This document shows positions 23,214 through 30,466 of a stretch of 30,466 nucleotides of DNA, piece after piece. The notes beneath the pieces are model-generated. The model was not told where the DNA came from. It saw nothing but the letters and a program-made list of their open reading frames with translations, and did no database searches. The position numbers and the translations under genes were made by a program. The stretch is taken from assembly GCA_023457235.1 (NCBI GenBank), contig JAEWMK010000554.1:1-30466 (forward strand). Direction: 5' to 3'. The stretch is from Bacillota bacterium (GTDB lineage: Bacteria > Bacillota > Bacilli > Bacillales > Bacillaceae_J). Position 1 is the stretch's first letter; each line of letters opens with the position of its first letter.

Positions 23214-25046
23214 TTAACTCACTCCTAAATTAATAGATTGCGAATTTTTGGAATAGAGACGGTCAATCTCTTCAGCATAAATCTGATCGATAACATCGCG
23301 CCTAACTTTATTTGTTCTTGTAATTTCATTGTCATCCGGATCGAGCTCTTTAGAAAACAACCAGAAGTCTCTAATGATTAAGTCTTCGTCTTCCGTTCTT
23401 CCATTAATTTTTTCAATTTCTTTTTTAATCAATCCTCTAACTTCGTCTTTTTGAGATAAATCCCTGAAAGTGGTATAGGCAATTTTTCTTTTCTGTGCCC
23501 AGTTTCCAACGTTGTCAAGATCAATTTGTATTAATGTATTAATATAATCCTTGCCATCTCCTACTATTACTGCCTGTTTAATATAGGGACTAAATTTTAG
23601 CCTATTTTCTAATAATTGAGGGGAGAATTGTTTTCCATTTTGTAATTTAAATAAATCCTTTGCTCGGTCTAAGATTACTAATTGCCCAGATTCATCGAAA
23701 TAGCCTTGGTCACCTGTTCGTAGATATCCGCCTTTTTTCGTTTTTTCTGTGGCCTCTTGATTAAGTAAGTATTCTTTAAATACACCCTCACCTCTAAACA
23801 TAACTTCTCCATTTTCAGCAATGGTAACTTCTACCCCAGGAATTGGCTTTCCAACCGTATGCGGCTTAACTTCACCTGAAGGGTGAATAACTGCGATTCC
23901 GCAAATCTCAGTTTGCCCGTACACCTGTTTCACCTCAAGACCAAGCGCATGAAAATAAGTAAAGATTTCTGGACCAATAGCAGCACCACCGGTATAAACA
24001 TGCTTACCATAATTTAGTCCAAACAATTCACGTATAGGTCCATAAACAATTAGTTCACCAAAGAAATATCCTATTTTCTCGATCAACTCTACCTTTTGCC
24101 CCTTTAATTTTTTAGTTGCTACTTTTTCACCTATAGGCATGAAATAATTGTAGGCCAACCTTTTGAGGAAGGTTGAATTATCAATATTTATTTGTATCTT
24201 CGATGCAAAGCTTTCCCATACTGGTGGTGAAAATAGGAATACACTAGGTCTAATTTCTTTTAAATTTTGAAGTACAACATTCATTTCCATGTCTTCTGGG
24301 AAATTTACGGTATATCTTGCTTGAAGTTGAAAGAATAGGGAAAACATTTTTTCACCGACCCATGCCATCGGTAAATAGGCCAGTACTTCATCACTTTCTC
24401 CCATTCCTTCAGATTCCACTACACCTTTACTAATAGTAATGACATTTCTATGAGTTAAGACCACTCCTTTTGGATTTCCAGTAGTACCTGATGTATATAG
24501 AATAACCGCATCATCATCGGGGCTAAGATTGTCTATAGATTTTTCAAAAGAGTTATTTTCAACAACTTGTTTGGGATAATGAAAGATCTCATCCCAACTC
24601 ATTAATATTGGATTATCATAGTGCTTCATTCCTCTTACATCGATAGTAATAATTTTTCTTAAATGTGGTAATTTATCTTTAATTTCAAGAATTTTATCAG
24701 TTTGCTCCTGGTCTTCGCATATGATAAATTCTGCCATTGAATGATTCAAAATAAACTCTATTTCCTTATGCAAACTTGTCACATATAATCCAATCGTCAA
24801 TCCTCCAATAGCCTGAACAGCTAATTCGATAAACATCCATTCCGGTCTATTTTCGGAGACCACTGCAATCCTATCATTTTTTTTAAATCCTAAATTTCGC
24901 AAAGCATTAAATACAGATTCCACATTGTCCCTATAATTAGCCCAAGTGTATTCCTTCCAAATTCCAAAGTCCTTTTTTCTTAAAGCAACTTTGTTGGGCT
25001 GTTCCTTCACAATATCTAAAAAAATGCTTGGAAGTGTTTGTTTCAT
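23214..25046 (-). CDS. AMP-dependent acyl-CoA synthetase (long-chain/FAA1-like)
   Basis: 610 residues of the ANL superfamily, the long COG1022-type form. Motifs are the P-loop YTSGTTGNPKG (184-194), YGQTE (376-380), TGD (444-446), DRAKDLFKLQNGK (459-471) and the C-terminal TRTNKVRR with the probable catalytic Lys580. It makes an acyl-CoA from a carboxylic acid, CoA and ATP. It is placed between LivG (14 bp upstream) and LivH (directly abutting). This arrangement is known from aromatic- and aliphatic-acid uptake clusters and couples import to CoA trapping. Aromatic versus fatty acid specificity cannot be decided. Confidence 0.92.
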   Translation of the reverse strand: MKQTLPSIFLDIVKEQPNKVALRKKDFGIWKEYTWANYRDNVESVFNALRNLGFKKNDRIAVVSENRPEWMFIELAVQAIGGLTIGLYVTSLHKEIEFILNHSMAEFIICEDQEQTDKILEIKDKLPHLRKIITIDVRGMKHYDNPILMSWDEIFHYPKQVVENNSFEKSIDNLSPDDDAVILYTSGTTGNPKGVVLTHRNVITISKGVVESEGMGESDEVLAYLPMAWVGEKMFSLFFQLQARYTVNFPEDMEMNVVLQNLKEIRPSVFLFSPPVWESFASKIQINIDNSTFLKRLAYNYFMPIGEKVATKKLKGQKVELIEKIGYFFGELIVYGPIRELFGLNYGKHVYTGGAAIGPEIFTYFHALGLEVKQVYGQTEICGIAVIHPSGEVKPHTVGKPIPGVEVTIAENGEVMFRGEGVFKEYLLNQEATEKTKKGGYLRTGDQGYFDESGQLVILDRAKDLFKLQNGKQFSPQLLENRLKFSPYIKQAVIVGDGKDYINTLIQIDLDNVGNWAQKRKIAYTTFRDLSQKDEVRGLIKKEIEKINGRTEDEDLIIRDFWLFSKELDPDDNEITRTNKVRRDVIDQIYAEEIDRLYSKNSQSINLGVS

Positions 25047-25060
25047 TTAAAAACCACCAC

Positions 25061-25855
25061 CTAGTATCCGACTTTTTGTAATTTTTGATCATTCTGCTCT
25101 TCACTACCGAGATACGCTTTAATAACTTCTGGATTATTCTGAACTTCTTCTGGCTTCCCTTCAGCGATCACTTCTCCAAAATTAAGAACCGTCACTTTAT
25201 CAGAAATATTCATAACAATTGGCATATCATGTTCAATCAACAAAATAGTTATATCTGTTTCTTCATAGATGTCCATAACATAACGAATCAAATCGTCTTT
25301 TTCTTCATTGTTCATACCTGCTACTGGTTCATCAAGAAGTAGCAGTTCAGGTTCCATTGCCAATGCTCTAGCTAATTCAACTTTTTTCCGTAATCCAAAC
25401 GGAAGGATTCCCACTTTTTCCTTTCTTATCTCTTCCATTTCAAGAAAATCAATAATTTCCTCACATTTTTCTCTTTGTTGGTATTCTTCTTTCCTAGCTT
25501 TACCAAAATGCAATCCCGCGCTAAACAATCCATAATTTGTTTTTAGGTGTCTTCCAATCATGATATTGTCCAAAACCGTTAAATTGTCGAATAATTCAAC
25601 ATTTTGAAATACCCTTCCGATGCCGAGTTCAGCTATTTCATAAGGATTTTTCGCAGATAAATTTTGACCCTTATAGATTATTTGGCCATTAGTTGGTTTA
25701 TACACACCAGAAATCATATTCATAAGACTTGTTTTCCCTGCTCCATTCGGCCCGATTACTGAATGTAAGGTGCCTTTCTCAACACTCAAATTGACATTTG
25801 ACAAAGCGGAAATACCTTTGAAAGTCAGATAAGCATTCCTTATTTCCAACACCAC
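25061..25855 (-). CDS. livG: ABC transporter ATPase, LivG type
   Basis: 264 residues. Walker A GPNGAGKT (35-42), the LivG-style signature LPFGLRK (151-157) in place of LSGGQ, Walker B LLLLDEP (171-177) and switch His209. The start is one of two consecutive GTG codons (25855 or 25852) after AAAGGGGG. It lies 11 bp downstream of LivF and pairs with it to energise LivHM. Confidence 0.94.
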   Translation of the reverse strand: MVLEIRNAYLTFKGISALSNVNLSVEKGTLHSVIGPNGAGKTSLMNMISGVYKPTNGQIIYKGQNLSAKNPYEIAELGIGRVFQNVELFDNLTVLDNIMIGRHLKTNYGLFSAGLHFGKARKEEYQQREKCEEIIDFLEMEEIRKEKVGILPFGLRKKVELARALAMEPELLLLDEPVAGMNNEEKDDLIRYVMDIYEETDITILLIEHDMPIVMNISDKVTVLNFGEVIAEGKPEEVQNNPEVIKAYLGSEEQNDQKLQKVGY

Positions 25856-25866
25856 TTATTCCCCCT

Positions 25867-26655
25867 TTATAACCACCTTTTTCGAGTTTTATAGCTTTTC
25901 AATCTTCTGAAATCTTTCCCATCATTGGTGGACATTCCAAGGTAAAATTTCTTCACATCTTCATGATTTAAAAGTGTCTCTCTTGTTCCGTCAAAAACAA
26001 TTCTTCCATTCTCCATTACATAGCCATAATTTGCATATTTAAGGGCTACATTGGCATTTTGTTCTACAACAAGTATGGATGTGCCCTCTTCTTCATTTAT
26101 CTTTTTTAATATCCTGAATATTTCATCTATTACAAGCGGAGCTAATCCCATGGAAGGTTCATCTAACATTAAAAGCTTTGGCTTTCCCATTAAGGCTCTT
26201 GAAATTGCTAACATTTGTTGTTCTCCACCACTTAAATATCCGGCTAACCCTAATCTCCTTTTTTCTAGATTTGGGAAGTAATAGAAGATTTTTTCGATAT
26301 CCTCTTTTATGCCACTTTTGTCTTTACGTGTAAATGCACCAATTCTAATATTTTCATCTACTGTTAAATCTTGAAAAACCCTTCTACCCTCAGGAACTAA
26401 GGTGATTCCCTTTTGAACAATTTCTGCTGGTGTATTATTAATTAAGCTTTCATTATTAAAATGAATGGTTCCTTTTTTTATTTTTGCTTCCACTGATTGC
26501 AAAACACCAGTTATAGATCGTAGAGTTGTAGATTTCCCAGCTCCATTAGAACCTAGTAATGCTACAATTTCTCCTTCCGGAACAGTTAAAGATAATCCGT
26601 TTACAGCTAGTATAAATTCATCGTATACCGTCTCTAGGTTATCGATTTGCAACAA
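25867..26655 (-). CDS. livF: ABC transporter ATPase, LivF type
   Basis: About 262 residues. Walker A GSNGAGKS (about 35-42), signature LSGGEQQ (141-147), Walker B LLMLDEP (161-167), and VVEQN with the LivF-type Gln/Asn in place of the switch His. A GTG at 26664 overlaps the AAGGAG ribosome binding site (26664-26669), so TTG at 26655 with an 8-nt spacer is the better start. The C-terminus carries a basic tail of about 20 residues after the usual YLG end. It is 14 bp downstream of the acyl-CoA synthetase gene. Confidence 0.92.
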   Translation of the reverse strand: MLQIDNLETVYDEFILAVNGLSLTVPEGEIVALLGSNGAGKSTTLRSITGVLQSVEAKIKKGTIHFNNESLINNTPAEIVQKGITLVPEGRRVFQDLTVDENIRIGAFTRKDKSGIKEDIEKIFYYFPNLEKRRLGLAGYLSGGEQQMLAISRALMGKPKLLMLDEPSMGLAPLVIDEIFRILKKINEEEGTSILVVEQNANVALKYANYGYVMENGRIVFDGTRETLLNHEDVKKFYLGMSTNDGKDFRRLKSYKTRKRWL

Positions 26656-26669
26656 TTTCTTCACTCCTT

Positions 26670-28178
26670 TCAGCTGTAATTTTTCTTTACGTAGTCCCGA
26701 TCAATTTCTCCATTTTTAACTGGTAGTTCTTTAACAAATTCAATATATTTAGGAACTTTAAATGCGGCTAATTGTGATTTACAAAAGTTCTGTATATCAG
26801 AATCCTCGATGATTTCATTATTTTTCAATACAATTACCGCCTTGACGGCTTCTAGCCATTTTTTATCACTTATCCCAATGACAACAACACTTTCAACAGA
26901 AGGATGTTGAAGTATTGCCTGTTCTACTTCTAATGGATAGACGTTCTCACCACCAGATTTAATAAGTTCCTTCTCTGTTTTCCTCCCTTTAAACCATAAT
27001 CTTCCTTGATGGTCTCTTGAGGCTAAATCTCCGGTATGTAAAAGTCCATCCCTTAAAGCCCAAGATGTTTCTTTCGGTCTTTTCCAATAATGTGAAAAGA
27101 CGGTTTTCCCTCTTACACAAATTTCTCCTATTTCACCAACTTCAACCTCTTGCCCTAATTCATTTAGTAATGTGATCGTTGTTTGTGAATGGGGAAAGCC
27201 AATAAGCCCAGGTTGGTTTAAAGGATCTTCATACTTTTCAGCTGCAATGACACCAGTTACCTCAGATTGGGCATATATTCCATAGAAATCTATATTTAAC
27301 TGTAAAAGTTTTTGAATCATCTCTGGTGAATCAAGGCCAAAAATAGCACGAATCTGGGTTCGTATGTCAAGTTCCTTTTCATTAGCTGAGTCTAAAATCA
27401 ATTGAATCATTGGTGAAAATGAACAAAAGATTGTTATCTTATGATTCGCAATCTGATCAGCAGCATCCGAAGGATTGAATTCTGGTAGCATAATATTGGT
27501 TAACCCGTAATGCAAGCCACAAAATAATATGGAAGTACCTGCAATATGATATAGTGGTGTAAATATCCCAAAGTTATCATTTTCAGTAATTTCTAACAAC
27601 TGTTTCGTTTGAATATTACATGCAATAACATTTTCATGGGTAAGCACAGCCCCTTTGGGAAATCCGTCCACCGCTGCCGTGTATATTATTAGGAAGGGAT
27701 CATTTGGTGATATAGATAGTTCCTTGGTCAGCATTGGAGAGTACCCTCCAATAATTGTCTCGTAATGGTCAGCATGATCTTTGGGTGAAAGCGAAATTAT
27801 CCCTTTAATACTACTGGTTTCTGACCAATTAGTTGGTATTTGATCCTCACAATATACGAAAACGGGCTGAATTTCTTCAATAATATAATTTGCTTCCGTT
27901 TCTTTTAATCTTGTATTTACAGGAACAGTAATCACACCTATTTTTGAGCATGCCAGAAAAAATTCTACCATTTGATATTTATTTCCACCCCATATTAAAG
28001 CTCGATCAGCTTTTTGGGCGCCTTTTTCTAACATCCAATTTGCTAAAGCATTAGCGTGTGAATTTAACTCGTTATATGAAAAAAATTGATTTTGACAAAT
28101 TAAAGCTGTCTTCTCTCCATTTTCTTTAAGTTGTGACTCAATCATATCATTTAGAGTAATTATTGTGTTTTGAGCCAA
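26670..28178 (-). CDS. Acyl-CoA synthetase (AMP-forming) with atypical motifs
   Basis: 502 residues of the ANL superfamily. The P-loop is the variant YTAAVDGFPKG (about 166-176) rather than YTSGTTGxPKG. TGD (382-384) and the hinge/A8 region KGRKTEKELIKSGGENVYP are normal. The A10 motif reads KNGEIDR, so the lysine that normally follows the glycine and orients the carboxylate is Glu491. Activity may be altered or rely on another residue. The TTG at 28178 is taken as start because GGGGGAG lies 5 nt upstream and the homology starts there; an in-frame ATG at 28271 has no such site. It is the second CoA ligase of the cluster. Confidence 0.88.
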   Translation of the reverse strand: MAQNTIITLNDMIESQLKENGEKTALICQNQFFSYNELNSHANALANWMLEKGAQKADRALIWGGNKYQMVEFFLACSKIGVITVPVNTRLKETEANYIIEEIQPVFVYCEDQIPTNWSETSSIKGIISLSPKDHADHYETIIGGYSPMLTKELSISPNDPFLIIYTAAVDGFPKGAVLTHENVIACNIQTKQLLEITENDNFGIFTPLYHIAGTSILFCGLHYGLTNIMLPEFNPSDAADQIANHKITIFCSFSPMIQLILDSANEKELDIRTQIRAIFGLDSPEMIQKLLQLNIDFYGIYAQSEVTGVIAAEKYEDPLNQPGLIGFPHSQTTITLLNELGQEVEVGEIGEICVRGKTVFSHYWKRPKETSWALRDGLLHTGDLASRDHQGRLWFKGRKTEKELIKSGGENVYPLEVEQAILQHPSVESVVVIGISDKKWLEAVKAVIVLKNNEIIEDSDIQNFCKSQLAAFKVPKYIEFVKELPVKNGEIDRDYVKKNYS

Positions 28179-28362
28179 TTTTTCTCCCCCATTCAGAAAA
28201 TGCTTATTATATTTAAAGCATAAAACACGGAAATATTGAGAGCAATTGAAAATAGGACATATGAAAATCAAAATTACCTTCCAGTTATCAACACTCTCTT
28301 TAATAGTTTCCGTGAATTTTATCCTTCACAGTTCTTAAATCAAATCACAAACCCCATACAAT
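28179..28362. other. Long spacer with an imperfect inverted repeat
   Basis: This 184-bp gap is the largest within an otherwise tight operon. CACGGAAA (28226-28233) and TTTCCGTG (28307-28314) are exact inverted arms whose similarity extends inward through TATT and AGAG. A weak TTGCTC-17-TATGCT promoter-like pair is present on the minus strand. No gene is seen. Confidence 0.4.
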
Positions 28363-29148
28363 TTATTCTCCTGTATATTGAGGTAATCTTTTTTCACTAA
28401 ATGCTTTTATTCCTTCTTTAGCGTCTGCACTACGAAATGCAGGTTCTGCAAAATTCCACTCTTCCTTGTACGCCTCATTTAAAGGTAAGTTTCGTAGACT
28501 AATAACAGCTCGTTTGGTGGCTTGAATGGCAAGCGGACCATTACGAATAATTAATTCAGCATATCTAACTACTTCAGACATTAAATCTTGTAAGGGCACC
28601 GTTTTATTAATTAACCCCATCTGTTGTGCTTCATTCGCTGTCAATTGTCTGCCCGTTAATAAAATTTCCATAGCATTACAATATGGAATTTGTCTTACGA
28701 GCCTAGCAAGTGATCCCCCTGCTGCGACAATGGACCATCTCGGTTCCGGAAGTCCAAAAGTTGCATTGTCAGCAGCTATTCTAATATCGGTCGCTTGCAA
28801 TAATTCAGTACCCCCTGCTAAACAATGACCATTAATTGCCGCAATAATAGGCTTAGATATTGGGTTAAACTTCATCATGGCGTGGTCTATATTCTTTTCA
28901 AGCACCGGATTACGTTTTTCTCCCAGTAGTTGAGGGATGGTCACCTTTAAATCGGCACCTGTACAAAACGCTTTGTCTCCTTTACCAGTAACGATTACTA
29001 CTCTAATTTCAGGATCGTTTTCTGCCGCTTGAAATAAATCACCTAGGTATTTCCAACCGCTTGGAGATAAACAATTTAATACATCAGGCCGATTGATTGT
29101 AATGATAGCTTTATTGTTCCTTTTTTCATAAATGAGTTCTTTATTCAT
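28363..29148 (-). CDS. Enoyl-CoA hydratase (crotonase family)
   Basis: 261 residues. Oxyanion-hole segments FCTGADL (61-67) and NGHCLAGG (106-113) are present. Both glutamates expected of true enoyl-CoA hydratases are visible: Glu115 in GGTELLQ and Glu135 in FGLPEPRW. It would add water across a 2-enoyl-CoA. AAAAGGGG is upstream of the ATG. It follows the SDR gene by 74 bp. In context with a carboxyltransferase, it could act like the glutaconyl-CoA-type hydratases (LiuC/AtuE roles), but plain beta-oxidation is also possible. Confidence 0.88.
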   Translation of the reverse strand: MNKELIYEKRNNKAIITINRPDVLNCLSPSGWKYLGDLFQAAENDPEIRVVIVTGKGDKAFCTGADLKVTIPQLLGEKRNPVLEKNIDHAMMKFNPISKPIIAAINGHCLAGGTELLQATDIRIAADNATFGLPEPRWSIVAAGGSLARLVRQIPYCNAMEILLTGRQLTANEAQQMGLINKTVPLQDLMSEVVRYAELIIRNGPLAIQATKRAVISLRNLPLNEAYKEEWNFAEPAFRSADAKEGIKAFSEKRLPQYTGE

Positions 29149-29222
29149 GTCATTCCCCTTTTATCGTATTTTAGTATTCATTGAACACTCTTCTAGAAAC
29201 CGCTTTCAAATCATCAAGTTTA

Positions 29223-30032
29223 TCAGTATGGAAAAAATGTAATACCTCGACCTAAAGAGTTACCACCGTCGATAATGATATTTTCTCCAGTAATATAGCC
29301 ACTAGCATCACTCGATAGAAATGTCGCCAGCCACCCTAATTCCTCCAGTTTTCCAAGTCTCCTTAACGGAACTGCTTCAAGAGTGTTATCTATAAAATGA
29401 GGATCTGATGAAGCCATTTCCTCCTTCATTCCATCAGTAATAAATAATCCTGCTCCTATTGAATTAATTCGTATTTTATATTGAGCCCATTCTAAAGCTA
29501 AATTTTTCATTAATCCATATACACCATTTCTAGCTGCAACCGAATGGGCAATACCTGGAGCACCTCTATGCAAAAATGAAACAAGCATGTTTGTAATAGC
29601 TCCACCTGTTCCTTGTTTAATCATTTGCTTTCCAACAGCTTGAGTTATATAAAAAGTTCCATTTAAATTGGTTCTTATTACAGCATCCCATCCGTTAGTA
29701 GTTAGTTCCTCAGCTTTTTTTGGAAACTGTCCTCCGGCGTTATTTATTAAAATATCAATTTTTCCAAATCTGTCTACAACGTTGTCAACCAATCGTTGAA
29801 CTTGGTCAGGCTCTCTTATATCTGTAGGTACGGATAATACTTTATATCCTTTTTCCAAAAATTCTTTTTCTGCACTATTTAAAACTTCTTCCCTTCGACC
29901 AGCAATAACAAGGCTGGCTCCGGCACTTCCTAATTGATTTGCAATTGCTTTACCAATCCCTGTTCCTCCCCCAGTTATAATGGCGATTTTTCCACTAAGC
30001 AACTCACTTGAAAATACTGAATTATTCCCCAT
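29223..30032 (-). CDS. Short-chain dehydrogenase/reductase with non-classical active site
   Basis: 269 residues. The Rossmann motif TGGGTGIG (20-27), a basic residue pair at GRR (45-47) that suggests NADP(H), INNAGG (96-101) and the C-terminal GYITGENIIIDGG are all present. The catalytic YxxxK of classical SDRs is replaced: the aligned residues are Ser164 and Arg168 in HSVAARNGV. The same HSxAARxGV pattern is typical of peroxisomal trans-2-enoyl-CoA reductase-like and AtuG-like proteins. It is therefore probably an acyl-CoA or terpenoid-type oxidoreductase. AGGAGG is 6 nt before the ATG. It sits between the carboxyltransferase and enoyl-CoA hydratase genes. Confidence 0.88.
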   Translation of the reverse strand: MGNNSVFSSELLSGKIAIITGGGTGIGKAIANQLGSAGASLVIAGRREEVLNSAEKEFLEKGYKVLSVPTDIREPDQVQRLVDNVVDRFGKIDILINNAGGQFPKKAEELTTNGWDAVIRTNLNGTFYITQAVGKQMIKQGTGGAITNMLVSFLHRGAPGIAHSVAARNGVYGLMKNLALEWAQYKIRINSIGAGLFITDGMKEEMASSDPHFIDNTLEAVPLRRLGKLEELGWLATFLSSDASGYITGENIIIDGGNSLGRGITFFPY

Positions 30033-30142
30033 TTCATTCCTCCTGTTTCACGTTTTTTCAAATACACATTAGGGGTATTTATGCCCGGATTTTTATCGAG
30101 TCCGCACGGTAAAACTACCTAAATAAACCAGGTCATACAACG

Positions 30143-30466
30143 TTAAACTGGATGTACAGGGCTCTTTTTCTCACCAAATGTAATATCTTTTGATTCGTAG
30201 TACTCGAAATGAACAATAGCCTCGTCTCGCAGGCTGTTGTATGGGATTACTTCGTCAATGATCAGTTCAGAACCTAGTGCATAAATATTAATATCCTGAG
30301 AATATTCTTCTCGTAACTTTTGAATATAGGCAGGCCTTTCATCTTCAGGAAGTGATTGAATCTTATTATAATAAACCGCATTGATGGCAGCTTCAGGCCC
30401 CATAATCGCAATCGATGCAGAAGGTAGGGCAATGATTTTTTCAGTATCATATGCTGGACCACACAT
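30143..30466 (-). CDS. Acyl-CoA carboxylase, carboxyltransferase subunit, C-terminal part (cut by right edge)
   Basis: 107 residues of the C-terminal carboxyltransferase domain. The segment IAIMGPEAAINAVYYNKI (about 19-36) matches the acyl-CoA-binding region of propionyl-, methylcrotonyl- and geranyl-CoA carboxylase beta subunits. The C-terminal helix region DEVIPYNSLRDEAI is also typical. The ATG at the very edge is internal, not the start. The C-terminal tail (FGEKKSPVHPV) is comparable to the usual basic tail of this family. It is the most upstream gene seen of the minus-strand cluster. Which acyl-CoA is carboxylated cannot be told from this fragment. Confidence 0.85.
   Translation of the reverse strand: MCGPAYDTEKIIALPSASIAIMGPEAAINAVYYNKIQSLPEDERPAYIQKLREEYSQDINIYALGSELIIDEVIPYNSLRDEAIVHFEYYESKDITFGEKKSPVHPV

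Noticed and set aside
28179..28271. 31-residue N-terminal extension of the acyl-CoA synthetase from an ATG at 28271
   Set aside because: The extension is Cys/Phe-rich with no family match, and a good ribosome binding site precedes the TTG at 28178.
30040..30140. Small GC-rich hairpins before the SDR gene as a riboswitch or terminator
   Set aside because: The stems are short (4-5 bp), have no T-run and match no riboswitch architecture I recognise.

Overview
The window looks like chromosomal DNA of a Bacillaceae-type Firmicute. The DNA is AT-rich, ribosome binding sites are strong AAGGAGG-type, TTG and GTG starts are frequent, promoters are sigma-A-like, and there is a CcpA cre-like site. The proteins resemble Bacillus-group families. 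I see no rRNA, tRNA, CRISPR array, known riboswitch or replication origin. Almost everything is encoded on the minus strand.

Left part (1-13.5 kb): an amine-catabolism region. A partial membrane protein is cut by the left edge. It is followed on the minus strand by a secreted copper/TPQ amine oxidase gene (tynA-like) and a downstream aldehyde dehydrogenase, which together would turn a primary amine into an acid. Two paralogous AraC-type regulators flank a small plus-strand cupin gene. Next is a second minus-strand operon: aldehyde dehydrogenase, class III aminotransferase, MFS transporter, and an HDAC-like (HDAH/acetylpolyamine amidohydrolase family) zinc deacetylase. A TetR regulator lies upstream. 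Two near-identical palindromic boxes in front of the operon are the likely TetR operators, and a cre-like site lies inside it. The gene set suggests uptake of an N-acetylated amine, deacetylation, transamination and aldehyde oxidation; the substrate is inferred.

Middle (13.5-16.3 kb): an apparently transferred segment. A strong sigma-A promoter drives a 27-codon leader ORF overlapping by ATGA a 257-codon gene of clearly higher GC and unknown function. Next to it sits a 1.5-kb IS1182-family element whose transposase carries a one-base frameshift in a homopolymer.

Right part (16.3-30.5 kb): an acyl-CoA catabolic and uptake cluster, all minus strand. From upstream to downstream it holds the end of an acyl-CoA carboxylase carboxyltransferase subunit (cut by the right edge), a non-classical SDR, an enoyl-CoA hydratase, an acyl-CoA synthetase with an altered catalytic motif, and the LivF and LivG ATPases. 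Then come a long acyl-CoA synthetase, LivH and LivM permeases and two tandem-duplicated substrate-binding lipoproteins. After a hairpin follow a DinB-fold protein, an isomerase-like crotonase and a DUF169 protein. The cluster probably imports a carboxylic acid, activates it to its CoA thioester and degrades it. The carboxylase/SDR/hydratase/synthetase set recalls acyclic-terpenoid (Atu) or leucine (Liu/Yng) type pathways, but the substrate is not determined by the sequence.
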